Source: Paramacrobiotus metropolitanus (Eukaryota > Tardigrada > Eutardigrada > Parachela > Macrobiotidae). Taken from it: DNA of 64,000 nucleotides. Under the pieces are notes generated by a model, which ran no database searches, was not told where the DNA came from, and worked only from the letters and a program-made list of their open reading frames with translations. The position numbers and the translations under genes are program-made. This document shows positions 18,674 to 31,676 of this stretch, one piece after another; within the stretch, counting starts at the first letter, position 1; each line of letters starts with the position of its first letter. Location: the NCBI RefSeq assembly GCF_019649055.1, contig NW_026570224.1, forward strand, positions 2,108,001-2,172,000. Direction: 5' to 3'.

Positions 18674-20387
18674 TCAGCAGCATTTCTTTTTCTTCTGTTC
18701 TTCCGCCGTCCCGGCCATGTGTATAACATCGGCTCCCTTCCGATCGGCCGGTCCGGTCGACCGTGGCAGCTTCCTGGCCACTGCTGTGAAAATATCGATA
18801 ACATTCTGAGCTGTCTTCGCGCTGGTCTCCATAAAGATCAGTCCGTTTTCGTTGGCGTATTTGGCTCCTTCTTCCGTTTCCACCTGTCGATGGTTGGCCA
18901 GATCGGCTTTGTTGCCAGCCAGAGCGATGACAATATTGGGCGCCGCTTGACGCTGCAGTTCGCGCACCCAGCTCTTGGCACGCTCGAACGATTCAGCGCT
19001 GGTAACATCGTACACGACGATACTGGCCTGTGCGCCGCGGTAGTACATGGGCGCCAGACTGTGATAGCGCTCCTGGCCGGCTGTGTCCCAGATCTCAAAT
19101 TTAATGGTGGCGTTGTCGAGGTTCACTGACTGGGTGAGGAAGGCCGCGCCGATAGTGGACTCCTGGTGCTCGTAGTAGTGACCTTTCACGAAGCGCAGAA
19201 CGAGGCTGCTTTTTCCCACTGCCGCTTCACCTAATAGTTCAGGTGGTCAGTTAGATAACTTAGAACTCTAGCTTCAAGGTTCATCATGATCATATTTGAA
19301 GCAACGTTATAACGACAGGCTACAGCAATCTGTACGGATTTTTTTACCTGCTTCAGCAGTTCTGTGTAGACAATTTATCGAAATCAAGAAGTGTATTCTC
19401 AAAAATCAGAATTAACGAACTGACTACGACTAGTTGGTTATTTTACATTGGACGACTGAAATTATATTACAAACAACACCGGATCGTGCATGTTTGTAAC
19501 CGGTATTTTAGAATTAATTGTGTTTCCAATATTTCGTACAAATTACGCACAATGAGAATTTAATTTCCAGTCATCAGTAAGTATAAATCGATGCCCATCA
19601 ATTTTTACAATGAAAAAGCAGTTTACAGCTACAGTGTAGGATAATTACCATCTCTGATTATAAAAATACCACTTATATATCAAGCTCTCATTAAGCTACT
19701 GTCGTACGTCAGTTTCTCTTATCAAGATGCAACGTCAGCTAACCCTAAGATTTTGGACGCAACATTAACCGGTAAATGCGGTAACCAGATTATTTTCTGC
19801 GTGAAGGTGGTTAACGCAAGACAACCACAAAAATTTCAAACCCACAAAAAAATGAAACTCTGATGATTATACTTCTTACTCAGAGCTAAACTTTAACAGA
19901 AACAACACAATAAATCAACGAAAGTTAAGTTAAATGAATGTCAACATTCCAATCCTTAAAAGCTATGGCTAATTATTAGTCAATTTCTATAGAATAAATT
20001 GTAATTATTGTAACTGCAGTAACATCCGAAACATTGTTATTGTAATTGTAGTAACATTATATATTACTGTACTGTAATTGCGGTAACATTCAACATTGTT
20101 ATTGTAATTGTAGTAACATCCAAAATTGTTACAGTAACTGACAAGTGAATGCGTCAACGAGGAAATCACTAGCGTGGCGCACACTGCACACCACAAAAAC
20201 GCTTCACGAGTTTCAGTAATGTGCAAAAACTATCCAAACAACATTCAAACAGCTGTTGGAAGTGGTGGTGTTAACGTTATGCTCCCTTACCGAGTAAAAC
20301 CAATTTGAACTGAAAAATCTGACTGATCCCTCCGGGATCACCAGCAGATCGGGCTTGTCCGGACTTGTTACGCCTCGCGTCCGCCAT
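18674..20387 (-). CDS. Rab5: Rab5 small GTPase
   Basis: Early-endosome Rab GTPase, 217 aa, two exons: 20387-20291 and 19230-18674, split inside the P-loop block (KLVLLG | EAAVGKSS). G1 is GEAAVGKSS, the effector region is [13 protein letters not shown] (the Rab5 signature), G3 is [20 protein letters not shown] with the catalytic Gln present, G4 is GNKADL and G5 is ETSAKT. The C terminus is KKKKCC, a double-cysteine prenylation motif. Many Rab5 proteins carry one or two residues after the cysteines and this one has none. The N-terminal 20 residues are basic and Gly/Ser-rich as usual. The single 1,060-nt intron contains a tandem repeat. The family call is very firm; A/B/C paralogy does not apply to invertebrates. 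Confidence 0.97.
20001..20140. repeat. Degenerate tandem repeat in Rab5 intron
   Basis: At least two near-identical copies of a unit reading attgttattgtaattgtag followed by taacat, with further decayed copies on both sides. They alternate TTGTAAT with GTAACAT. The whole array is AT-rich and lies in the Rab5 intron. No function is evident. Confidence 0.65.
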
Positions 20388-21794
20388 GCTTGTCCACTTT
20401 CGAGACCGACTATCAAGTTAATAATAGATGTACTGCGGCTGTTGCGGAGTGGCAACCGGGCAGAAGGTATGCAGATAACAGAGATTACTGTCAAAAACAC
20501 AGATCTTCCCATCAAAAAGTACCTAGCTGTAGCACATGCATGCAGTGCAAGATATTTTGCAGAACGTAGTTCCTGTTTCAGGCAGCAATAATCAGCGCTG
20601 CGTACTACACGATTGGCTACACCGTACGGGGGTGGTGTACCGATGAGCTTCCAAGTGCTGATAATCCAAAGAAGGTTGCAGAATTATTGCAGTCAATCGT
20701 AGTGCGTAAATAAGGAGAACGAATAAATTGAAATACAGTTCGGAACGCAATTACTGTGGGTCCACCAGATCGGAAATTATGAAAAGAATTTGCAGTGCGC
20801 CGCAAAGCGCCGTCTACTTATCAACAATTGATGGACTTTGGCCGGAAACAGCTGCAGTCGAATGGAATTACAGTAGAAGTACTGTACTTATAAGATTAAG
20901 CGCCGGTACCTGTAGAATTGTAAGCCACAGTACTTTAATGTATTCTATGGTAGCTTTGTTGGCAGTTTCGCAACAAATCTTGCACTTAATTTTTTCCATG
21001 CTCTTGAATTAGGAAGTGTAATACAAACTGCGAATCAGGGGACAAGCCACATAATTTAGATTTCTGCCAATTCTGCGTAGTGATAAAATGACTATCAAAA
21101 TTAATTAAAATTACTGATTGTTAATAGAGAATAGTAGAATTGACCTGTAACTGTAAAACAAATCATTAACAACAAATAAGAGAAAATCAGTATTTTGCAT
21201 GTGGAAATGCTTATTTGACTGACGAAGGGAACAGAATATTGTGTATAATGTAATTATGCGAGTATTCGTATTGCTTTCTCAGAGCATTCTTCCCACCTTG
21301 ATCTGGTATCTGAGATTTGTTCTTGAAAGTTAGCAAGGAAGAAATCTTGACTTTTGTTCGAACTTGGTAATCTTGGTGCATTTGTTTGCAGAAATGTTAC
21401 TGTTGAACTTACCGGTTAGCATCTGCACGTCGACTCATAGGTAAACATGTTCCGATTAGAAAAAGTCCAGGGAACGTCCGGAATTAACCAACTACATAAA
21501 CGGAAACAATCTGTCCGTTTAGCTTACATTGTCGGAACGATCCCAACGTGAAATAGGCTTCAGTACGATGAAAAAAGTGTAACTTACATTCCTTATTGCA
21601 TTGCAACATTACAAATGTGTTTTCAGTTAAGTTAACAGCAAAATCATTATTCGTACATAAAGCGTCTGCTTATTGTTAGAAACAAATGGCGCATTATACT
21701 TCGCTTTTTTAATATCGGCTTATGTCACAGTTATGTGGTAGTTTTACGAGTATTTCAATCTATCTGTATACGAGTATCGGACCAGCTCTGGGAA
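20388..21794. other. Divergent region between Rab5 and the Methuselah-like gene
   Basis: 1.4 kb between two divergent start codons, so it must hold both promoters. I recognise no coding segment or RNA gene. Open frames at 20355-20591 and 20728-21012 show no motifs. Confidence 0.4.
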
Positions 21795-24700
21795 ATGCAG
21801 AAAGCCTGCAGATTGTCCTTGCTGGTTTTTTTTCTTGTTTCGGAGCATTATAGATTTGGAGCGCGATGCATAGGCAGCACTAAAGACGAAACAAATGGCA
21901 CGTGGCTTGACTCAGTGATGGACAGAAAGGAACTGCTGCAAAAGGTCATTGCGAGCAATTTTGGAGTCAGTTTGGAGAACAACTTTAACGATTTCGTGCT
22001 GCGTCAAAACGAAAGATTAGAAGTTGCAAACGGATTCGAGGAAGATGTTCAATGGACGACAACAAATTCGGTTGGTGGAATCGACCGAGCTTCCAGTTTT
22101 TCTAACGCTTTACCGAACGAAAACAGCAAGAGCATTCAAACTTACTTCTACCCTTCCTATGGTGTAAATGCGGAAAGCAGCTTCACGTCCCAGTCCTTCA
22201 AACCCAAACCGCTATCGCTGCTGATGAACTTTGGTTTGGATGGAATATCACAATGGAGCGGATCGAGTCTCGATGAGAAAAATGATCTGCAGAAAGACTG
22301 CCCCGAAGGTAAACGTACGTTCTGGTATACATCCATGTGACCTTTAGATGTTCACTTATAATAAGTGTCGGTTAGACTTATAATAACTATCGGTTAGATG
22401 TGCGCCTTTCGAGCTACGCAAAACGTACATATATGCACATGTATATTGTGATAATAAATTATTTTTGGTAAGGCCATCTCGAAAACTCCCGAGTAAAACA
22501 GTTTGTAAAAAAAACGTTAGTTAAACGTTAGTCAAACGTTAGTTAAAGGCCAAAATTCGAACATGTTCGAATTTTGGCCTTTAACTAGCGTTTAGCTAAC
22601 GTTTTTTTTACAAACTGTTTTACTCGGGCCGGGACTTGTGTTCGCATGTTGCAATAGATGCAATATAAGGGACTTCTTACATACAATATTTATTTTGTGC
22701 TGATCAAGAATTACTGCATTGTTGAGTGTACATGACTGCAATTATTAAAAAAAATCGAAAACTGCTAACGGTAAGAAACAAAATTAATATCGAAAATTGT
22801 TGAAGACATGTCTATAGTCCGCTCTGATTTCAAAGCGAAATGGTCTAAAATTTAGGCTCTAAATAGGCTCCATTTATGACCCTTTTGGATGTATGTGCCG
22901 ACCCACGGTATGCGTGCCCGTGGAGGGTTTAACCGGGGATCCAGCCGATGTGACCTTTCCCGATAACTGCGTTTCCATAACATCCAACTATAAGCGCACC
23001 GTTCGCATATCCCCCAACGCCACCGAAGCGAATATCACCATCTTTCTTGGCCTGACGAAGCCGTCCGTCGATTTCGATCGCCTTCGGACCGTCCCTGCAG
23101 AATTTCGTGAGCATGTGGGCATCGCTCTGCGCAAAGAGCTTCTGAATTTACTGACCGAACCCATGCGCATCGACGAATCGCAAATCGTTAACGTCACCGT
23201 TTCGGCTTTTCTTGCCGGCGGCAACTGCTCCAAATACGCACTAACCGACAACCTCCTCGACATCAGTCACCGACTGAACAGTAGAGTGACCTTTTGCGAA
23301 TCCCTATCAGATTTCGTGGAACCACTGGTGCAAGTGCCGGCATATTTTACGCTATCTCGTCCGCCACAGTTTCGCAACATATCGGAATCCATCATCGAGA
23401 TGTTCGTTCATTTAGCGGAAGCTATACAGAATAAGACTTTTGTCTTCGATGTGGATGGCTTTGCGGTAGAAGCTCAAGGCATCCAAGAGTGCAACGCGGC
23501 CAGCAAAGTCAACCCGGTATTTATGGATACATCGTGGTGTTCACGGGGCGCGGTACAGACATATTATAACGAAGAATTCAACATAACCGACCTGGGTAAC
23601 AATACCAAGGTTTTCGTGCGGAACACGCGGAAGGAGTACGCAGCCGGGGAATTTCGCCTTCAAGTGCTGATTCGCAGCGATAATTCCGATCGCATCCATG
23701 TCAGCCAGGTAGCGCACACCTGCGACCGGCCGTTAAACTGTTCCGCATTCGAAGCGAAAGGAGCCGTTGTGCAGAAAAATCAGACGGTGCTCTTCAATAA
23801 TCGCACGTACGACATCACCGAGTACTACCGGCTTCCGCATGATCCCTCGAAAATTTTAATTTGTGGCCAACAGTTAACGGTTCGTCTCAACGAAAAGAAT
23901 GTCGTCCTGGGTTTTGATATGCGACCGGAGTTAAGCATTATCTCCACGACACTGACCGTTATTTCGGTTGTCGCGCTGCTATTGACACTTGTCATCTACA
24001 CTTTGTTCAAAGAACTGCGCACGTTGCCGGGCCTGAATTTGATGAACGCGATGGGAGCGATGGTCGTCGGGCAGAGTGCACTGCTGCTGAATTCCGTGGC
24101 GGTGAACCAGTTCTGTCATGCCATCGGGATAATTACGCACTACGCGTTTCTGCTGGGCTTCTTCTTTGCCAATGTCATCGCCTGGGATTTTTATCGGACC
24201 TTCGGACGACCACAGTCGCTGCAAAACCCCAATGCCACGTCGCAGCAGTCCATTCGGAAGCGATTGTTGTGCAATATGGCGTACTGTTACTGCGCCTCGG
24301 CCTGCATTGTCGCCGCAGCTGTTATTCTGGATTACCACGATATCGACCAATGGCGAGTGGGCTATGCTGATCTATGCTGGATTGCCGGCGCACGCGCCAG
24401 TCTGGTTTTTTATGCCCTGCCTATCGCCATTATCGTAGTTGTCAATGGTGTGTTGATCATTACTACATTCTGCAAAATGCAGACACATGAAAGGTCACTT
24501 AACGCAATGCACGTCATATCTGGTCGCCGCGCATTATCCAGAGAACAGAAAATTAAGCGGGAAATTCTGGCGTACGTTCGCATTGGATCGGTGTTGGGTT
24601 TCATGTGGTTTTTCGGGATCGTGGCTGGACTGGTTAGAAATTTGGATCCGGATCCGGAAAACGACGGATATTTGGTAGCGTACGAAGTATTCGTATACGG

Positions 24701-25010
24701 TGGGTACAAGTCGAGTTATTGCTTGAAAAAAGTGTAAGTACTTTTTTAACATACAAAGTTTATTATAGTGTTCCTGTTCACCCAATCAAGTCAAGGATTA
24801 TTCATCTTCATAGCGTTTGGAATAAACAAAAGAAACCGGAAGCGCATTAGAAACTTATGGAACACGTGGAAAATTAAAGGATGCAAAATGTGTCAAAGAA
24901 AACTGTGCATCTGCCGAATGTCGCCGCATATCACGAAAAGCGGTAGCAATAAATCTTTGCAAACGTCGTCCAGCGGAAATGGCTTAGATAATTCCGCTAT
25001 GCAAATCTAG
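21795..25010 (+). CDS. Methuselah-like family B GPCR
   Basis: Predicted 862-aa seven-transmembrane receptor from three exons: 21795-22308, 22867-24699, 24769-25010. The ATG at 21795 was chosen because it opens a signal peptide (LSLLVFFLV core) and earlier in-frame starts are only GTG. Residues ~25-525 are a large extracellular domain with many N-glycosylation sites and scattered Cys, among them CMCRPTVCVPVEG. I see no GPS cleavage motif. The 7TM core starts with STTLTVISVVALLLTLVIY (TM1), then LNLMNAMGAMVVGQ (TM2) and HYAFLLGFFFANVIAWDFYR (TM3), the usual Methuselah/secretin layout. TM7 is encoded in the last exon (SSQGLFIFIAFG), after which a short basic, Cys-rich tail follows. Intron 1 contains a palindromic element. 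Methuselah-like receptors act in stress and lifespan in flies; the ligand here is unknown. Confidence 0.87.
22488..22628. mobile_element. Palindromic element, copy 1
   Basis: A 141-bp element whose two halves are near-perfect reverse complements. It begins CCCGAGTAAAACAGTTTGTA and ends with the reverse complement of that. A central AAAATTCGAACATGTTCGAATTTT joins the arms. Inner arms hold repeats of ACGTTAGTTAA/ACGTTAGTCAA. It lies in intron 1 of the Methuselah-like gene. It looks like a foldback or MITE-type non-autonomous DNA element; no clear target duplication is seen. A second copy lies at 33191-33321. Confidence 0.8.
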
Positions 25011-26979
25011 TAAAGCGAAATAATGTTGTCGCGGTTTTTTATATTCCTGGAATATATATGTGTTTTACCTGTAACCCTTTATCGTCAGCACCTGCATCTT
25101 TTAGTTCTTTGTTCGAACGCGAAAACCTACTAACAAACTGCTTACAAGAAATTTTACATGCAATATTTATTACAACAAGCTTGTACAGAATGTCGTTTGT
25201 CCGCTCCACTGAATTAAATGTGATGCTTTGGATTGCTGTACAGTACCCTAGTTTCATTGCTCCATCTTGGTTATAATGCACAAGAATGTGAAGAAATTAA
25301 ATTGGTTTTTAGTATTTTCAGAATGTATGCTTCTACATATTCAAGAAAGGAACAGGTTTCGCGATTTTACATGCTGTACTTCGTAGCATATTCAGGGCCC
25401 GATATAATATTATCACAAAGCATAGATTGCAAATCTGCATTACAATCGCTTTATTTCGGAAGTAAAACATACGTAATTAAATATTGAGGGTAAGACTAGT
25501 TTTCAAGCTTTTGTTGAATGGCGTCAGAGCGATAATATGGTGGTTAAAGTTCGATTCTGCTGGATAAATTGAATTTTCCAATTACATATTCACAGCCAAT
25601 ATTGTACTAAATATGACTGCAAATTGTGCAACAGTGATCTCCAGCTGTCGTCTGCAATCCGCCAGTCACGCAATGGAAGAAATAACATATGCACCGTATA
25701 CAAATGTACTGTAGCTGCCAAAGCATGATGGTTTCTCTGAAGTTTCTGTAAATTTACATTAGATTCCCATACTTGACTGAACTCCTTTCACTATGTTGCT
25801 TAATGCTAAACTGTCCCAAAACACTGGTGTATGTACATGCGGTCACCAACTTATCGTTCTCGCGTTATTGTTTATCGTCTACATACATTATGGACGCCGA
25901 CATTCCATTAACGCTGGACTGTAAGACGTATACAAAGTTCATATAAACCTAACGTTCTACAAAACGTTTAGATTATTACAAATTTACAACATATTAAATT
26001 TAAGGATGATCATTTTGTAATCATTTAATATAAGTGATCACAAAATGTTCAGTATCAATAAGGGTGGACTTACGGCCGTCCATTAAAAGTCCACCGCAGA
26101 TGTTGATGGCCGCTAGTCCGCTACTTGAAGCGTGTACTGTAGAAAGTTCGCATACAGTGCGAGTAGCGTGGGAACTCAGATACTCCGTATGTAGCAGAGT
26201 AACAATCCGTTATACGTGCGTAAATATTGCTCGGGAATAACAAGTGTACTTAAAAGCGCCACTAACTCAATATTCCATTCTATCAATTTTGCATTTACCC
26301 AGTCATCATGGGGAAATGATTGATTTTATGATCTCGTAAATCTTTAACTTAGAGCTGTTTTCTCCTTCGTGTCCCTGTCATGTATTAAGTAGCTTAAGAA
26401 ATCGACAGGCTTTTCACGCTTGCGTAAGAACAAAATTTCATCCCTGGAATGGGCGATATCCATAATTTATGTTTTCTGCATGACACTTCAGCTTTTATAG
26501 GAAATATTATGACCCTTTCTACAGCAAAAGAGCGCAGATGCATGCGCAGAGTCACAGATGGACAACTCAAGGGTTTAAAATTGTCTTCACTTTATACTGC
26601 TTTGCATTTGTATAGTTTGTCTAACAGCCATTGGTTGATTATGCAAATTTTAACAAAAAAGGTGGAAAATCAGATGTTAATCAATGGCAAAATATCGCAA
26701 AAACAACATGTGTAAATTATGCTTGTGCCAGAATTTCGTTGTTCTCTTTTTCTGGTAATTTGTTTAGCTTATCCTATGGAGACTAATCAATAATAATTCA
26801 TTTGCATTGTGTTCCCATGTACGTTTTACAAACCCGTATGTTTTGCAAGCGAACACAACTCATTTATACATAACAGTCTATACGGCTTTAATTAATACAT
26901 AAGCATATTACACTTTAAAAACTTTACATTAATGTGAACATTTGCGAGATTGCGACACAGTCCAATGGAATCGGCGTGA
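25011..26979. other. Convergent intergenic region between two GPCR genes
   Basis: About 2 kb holding the 3' ends of both receptor genes. I see no further gene. The open frame at 26449-26715 (+) has no family motif and is likely chance. Confidence 0.4.
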
Positions 26980-28020
26980 TTATACAGTATCAATTTCTGG
27001 GACCTCCCGCAAGGTCAGCAAACTCAGCGTAGTATTGTATGACATTTCCGACGGAGCACCATAACTATGGATACTGCTATGACGTCGGCTCCGTTTCTTT
27101 GTGGAGGAATAGATTGTGAACACGGCACTGTTGCAGGTGAACAGAAGCGCCACGAAACTTCCCACACTGGACAACGCCCCGACAAAGCACAGCCACAGCG
27201 TATCCACATCGCACAAAGCTGCCACAAATCCAATTAGCCACGTACAGAGGTAGATTAAAATGATTTTTAAGTACAAATGTAACAGTATCATTTCCGGTCG
27301 TTTGAACTGTTTCCGCACACCGCTCTTGTAACTGAGCAGAGTAGTGCGGTGCACTGTTTGCCAACTGCGACAGAACCAATAGGCCGATATGGCGATGAGC
27401 CAGACAAAAGGCAGCACCAGCCCGACAACAATCCCGTCCTTCCCCACCATCCAGCAGTGCGGCCGGCGTGGATCTATGTAAACAAACCCGGCGCGACCGG
27501 CCGCGGCATCGTATTTCAGCAAATACACCACGGTACACAGTAAGACGATAACGGCCGGAAGTCCCCATCCGTATAATGTATAAGCAATCAGATGATTTCT
27601 TAAACTGTGATTACCGTCCTGAATTGACGGGGCCAGACGGGTTTTGACGTCCTGGCTTATGTCGTAAATACCGATACTGATCCAGAAGAAGGCACCCAGC
27701 CAGGCAAAGTGCAGAGTAATGGCAAAGAAATGGCATAAGGCATCCGAATCGGCCTGATCCATACCGATTAGCAGAAATAGCTGGCCGAGAAATACGGCCG
27801 TAAATAAATTGATCATCACATAGCCGGCCAGATCTTTCAGATCCGAGAATAGGGTGAAGGTAATAAACGCGAAGGCAATAAACACCAGGGATAAACTACT
27901 GCCAATCACCACCAACATCTGCTGGATGCCGTTGATCATCGGCGAGTTGGGAAGGATTTCCGTGCGCGTTACGTCAATGTCCAGCAGCGCAGGGAGGATT
28001 GTCGTTTCGTTGTATGTCAT
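26980..28020 (-). CDS. Intronless 7TM receptor-like protein, short ectodomain
   Basis: Single open frame of 346 aa from ATG at 28020. The frame stays open to a TTG at 28044. About 20 N-terminal residues with one N-glycosylation site (NETT) precede seven hydrophobic helices: MLVVIGSSLSLVFIAFAFIT (TM1), YVMINLFTAVFLGQLFLLIG (TM2), HFFAITLHFAWLGAFFWISI (TM3) and on to TM7 LWLCFVGALSSVGSFVALLF. A Cys before TM3 (ALCHF) and one in loop 2 (HCWMVG) can form the standard disulphide. The helix pattern (TM2 MINL, TM3 H...WLGAFFW) resembles family B/adhesion receptors and the neighbouring Methuselah-like gene, but the large ectodomain is missing. Either it is a ligand-domain-less receptor, or upstream exons with a signal peptide exist that I could not find in the next 1-2 kb. 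Confidence 0.75.
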   Translation of the reverse strand: MTYNETTILPALLDIDVTRTEILPNSPMINGIQQMLVVIGSSLSLVFIAFAFITFTLFSDLKDLAGYVMINLFTAVFLGQLFLLIGMDQADSDALCHFFAITLHFAWLGAFFWISIGIYDISQDVKTRLAPSIQDGNHSLRNHLIAYTLYGWGLPAVIVLLCTVVYLLKYDAAAGRAGFVYIDPRRPHCWMVGKDGIVVGLVLPFVWLIAISAYWFCRSWQTVHRTTLLSYKSGVRKQFKRPEMILLHLYLKIILIYLCTWLIGFVAALCDVDTLWLCFVGALSSVGSFVALLFTCNSAVFTIYSSTKKRSRRHSSIHSYGAPSEMSYNTTLSLLTLREVPEIDTV

Positions 28021-29402
28021 TTTTGGATTGCACAAAGTGGGCAACGGCTTTAATTAGCGGCTCGGGTTTCAAAGCATGGTCACAACGGAATCTGTCGGTA
28101 GAAAATTTTGCAGTGCATTAAAACAGCAAACAGCATATATGTACATAAAGCTACATTACCCATAACAGAAACGTAAATCGAGCTTTGGATTTCGCTCCTC
28201 GGTTTGTGTACTTTTGTGCGTATTGTATACATGTTACTGCCCGCGTATAAATACTGTAAATTTGTAGCATATAATCATTACAGTCATTACTAATACGCAC
28301 AACACTACGTGCCCACGTGAGCAGGCCGATGATCCTGCGGTCTAACTTAACACTTTACTTTAAAGAACACTTTAAAATTCTTATCTGTTAGCTGGTTTGT
28401 CTAAACCGAAATCGCCCTTTAACTTACAAAGCACTTTAAGCTGTGCAGGCGCAGCGAGAGGGTCTATTAGGTAAGTATATTTATTTTACCAAGTTCTGCG
28501 TATATAATGTGTAGACGATTTAATAATGATCTTAGCTAATCACGGTGCTGTTTGACAATTTGTTTAGCAATTTGTCATTGGTAAGATAACGTCATTAAGA
28601 AATTAAAAATTAATTTTAAAGCGAAGCAGTATGGCACGCAATCTGCTGCCGTTCCCTCCACTTCCCTGCAGTTTGTTTTTATCATGGAAGATAATTGAAG
28701 TGAAGGTAATTACTATGTAGCGAGAAGAAGGTGGAGACACGTGTGCCGCAAGGAAAACACGCGTTTCGAGAAAGCCGGACGCATGGGCCTGCACTTTACA
28801 GTACCACTGCACTAGACGAACCAATGGATCGCAGAAAATAAAATATAATCCGTATAACCTTTATAAGAAAATCTGTAAGAGATTTATTAATCAAAATAAG
28901 GAATATAAATACAGATAACGGAGTAAGGAATATACTGAACTGTTTTGCGCTCTGCTACAAAAGCTGCAGGAATAAGCAGAGTGCCCTTGCGAACGTTTCC
29001 GCATAAGTCACACTGTGTAAGTGTCACACTCAATATAATCGTAACCGGTACGTAACGTGTAATAAAATATATTATTCATTGAGCTTTAATATTTATGACG
29101 CCGCGTAATTTGCGCTTGCAAATGATCAACACAAAAAGCAGTCCACCGCGCGCCATGTACCAAGCTGCTTCTAAAACATGGGTACCTGGTAATAATCAAA
29201 GTTTAATAATGGCAATGTCACATTTGGTGCGAGAACTGAAGTGGCCTGTGCGCTGATATGTAGGATAACGGCATCCATCGGCCAATTTCCGGTGAATGCC
29301 GCGGCAGCAAAAATGTTGCGGCACAGGAGCTGTTACCGTTTACTTGAGCAACAATTACTGTATCTCCGATTTACTCCCATCAAATGATTCAAATCCCAAC
29401 CA

Positions 29403-29457
29403 AACACACACCGACAATAAAAAGAACAATAAAACACACACCAACAATAAAAAGAAA
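29403..29457. repeat. Short duplicated segment
   Basis: Two adjacent near-copies of an acacacacc.acaataaaaaga unit, AT- and CA-rich, in intergenic DNA. Confidence 0.5.
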
Positions 29458-31618
29458 AATTAGCATAATCAGAACTGTATGTATGTGTGATTGTAAAATG
29501 GATACTAGGTGAGGTGTCTAACTGTAATAATACAATGTCTCAAAATATGTAATTCTGCTGGCTAGATCCGCAACATAATCTCATACCTTGAAGGTAGTCG
29601 GATGCCGGATCACGTAAGATATATAAGACACGCGAGACCACAATAAGCCATGTCGATGAGCAGCCAGGCAGCTATATTTAGCGAGGCATGTCAACGGCGG
29701 CATCTGTAAAAAACCAAGAAAGACTGAATAACACGTTTTTATTTACCCCTTAATAACAATTATGGGTTTATTTAACAAGTATTACTACTTGGAATTAACG
29801 TAGTGGAACTTGTTGAAGAGAAAACAGTCGTCGATTTGTATCAAAAACTGCGGGTTACTTTATATTGTTTTTCGAACAATGTGGCAGAGGGAATAACGGA
29901 TGACTATGACCCAGTTTTTTTAAAAAGTATTGCATGTAAAGGCAGTACTTATGCGGGAATGCGTTTGTTTACCTACGCTGTATTATGGTACATTGGCGTA
30001 AATACTCCTTTGCAAGCCGTCGTGTTATCACCACTCACAACAAATCAGTATGAATAACTGGACTGTGTGTCCGCTGTAGTAGCAAATTAAACAGGATGGC
30101 TGCACTTATGATCACTCTTTTACACCGCTAATCCAGAAAATCAAGCATCCACATACACGGTATATGTACGCAGCCGGCTCAGTTATATAGGACGACGGTG
30201 GTGCGAAATCGTGAATCTCGATGAATAAGCGCATATCCTTCAGGGACATATGAATCAATGTTGCTGGCTAAAAAATGCAACACACTTAAAGAGCAATTTC
30301 GGAAGTCCACAGTGCCGCCGGGTAAGTTTTCCCACATCCGCCCAGCCTGTTGGGCAACGACACACAACACTCACTTGCACGTATGTATGTATGCAGCTGA
30401 TTGTACCGTACGCTGTATTGCACAACGCCCGCAACCCGCAAGTATGTGTATCAAACACTTTGATCTATTCATAGGCTAACTGGCGTGTTCCTTCAAGCAT
30501 CCCGTGCATTCTATTGTCGTAGCCGGGTAAAGGAAACAAACATTAGTTACAATCAAGGACATGCAAAATACTTATGCTGCTGCGCGTCTTCGTAATAGCA
30601 CTAAGAACTTGAGCACCGGATCACATTTCCCTGCAGTCTCCGTGCACAGAAAGAAGTTTGGCTCTCCTTAAAACATGTCACGCCACACAACTCCATGGTG
30701 CTGATTTGTGGCTACATTCTTCTCTCGCTTATATATTATCTCGAGCAGCTTTCAAGAAAATTGTTAACCAGTTTGCTATGTCACAATCATTTATGGCTTC
30801 TGTTACATTCTGCTGTGATCGCGATCGAGGCCTGCCACGACCGTCGTCGTCGACGTGATCTAATGGAGAGCGCGCGCGCAGCGTATGTGGAATAAGGAAT
30901 CGCCGGGAAAAAGGAATGTAATGTTCCGGTTCCGGTTCAACTGTTCGTGACGACTTGTGATGCGCAATCAAACGCACTGGCAACAAGCGTTTGTGCGGGC
31001 GGCCATATAGTAACGTTAACGCGCAGGCGAATCCCGTATGTCGTTATCGCTGTCAACCCATACTCGTACTGCACTGCATGAGCGCCAACTTCCATCCCGC
31101 TTGAAGCAAGATGGAAACAGGGCCAACTGTTAGTTTAATTCCCAGGAGACGCTAACACCCTCGATGCACATATGAGACGCGAATATATCTGTTAATTATC
31201 ATACTTTTAGCAAAAACATGCATGTCCAGGAGGAAGGCCGGGGAAATCATAACAAATGATCTGCTTTCTTTGTTGACCTTAAAAAAACCATATTTCAGGA
31301 AGGCTTTTTGCCTTGGCTGTAAAAGAGCTAGCTGCAGGCGTGCTTTGCTTTACATGTTGCACTTGCAGCCGTACATTCAGGATATGTACAGTATCAACCA
31401 CGAGACTTATCATACTTTTTACAAAATTAAATCGGGTGGTGTCGAACCTGAAGTAAAGCATATTAGCATGGTCCCTCCCCTCTACCTCATGTGAAATGCA
31501 CGGTAAAATGTACTTTCTATGCTGTTAGTATCTTCTTCTCGTACTAAATGCTGTATCGGCTCGTTCTGATTCAAAAACCAAGTCTATACAAAGTTACCTG
31601 TATTTATATTTATATGTA

Positions 31619-31676
31619 ATAATTTCATACTGGCAAGGTCTGGCATAATTTCATACTGGCATAATTTCATACTGGC
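31619..31676. repeat. Three copies of a 16-bp unit
   Basis: The unit ataatttcatactggc occurs at 31619-31634, 31645-31660 and 31661-31676. The last two are directly adjacent and the first is separated by 10 bases that repeat part of the unit. A recent small tandem expansion. Confidence 0.75.

Noticed and set aside
25530-25600. Possible tRNA-like segment with a GTTCGATTC box
   Set aside because: No paired acceptor stem, no A-box at the right spacing and no anticodon arm could be drawn.
28243-28255. TATAAATA-like box as the promoter of the 7TM gene
   Set aside because: It lies over 200 bases from the start and such AT-rich strings are frequent in this DNA.
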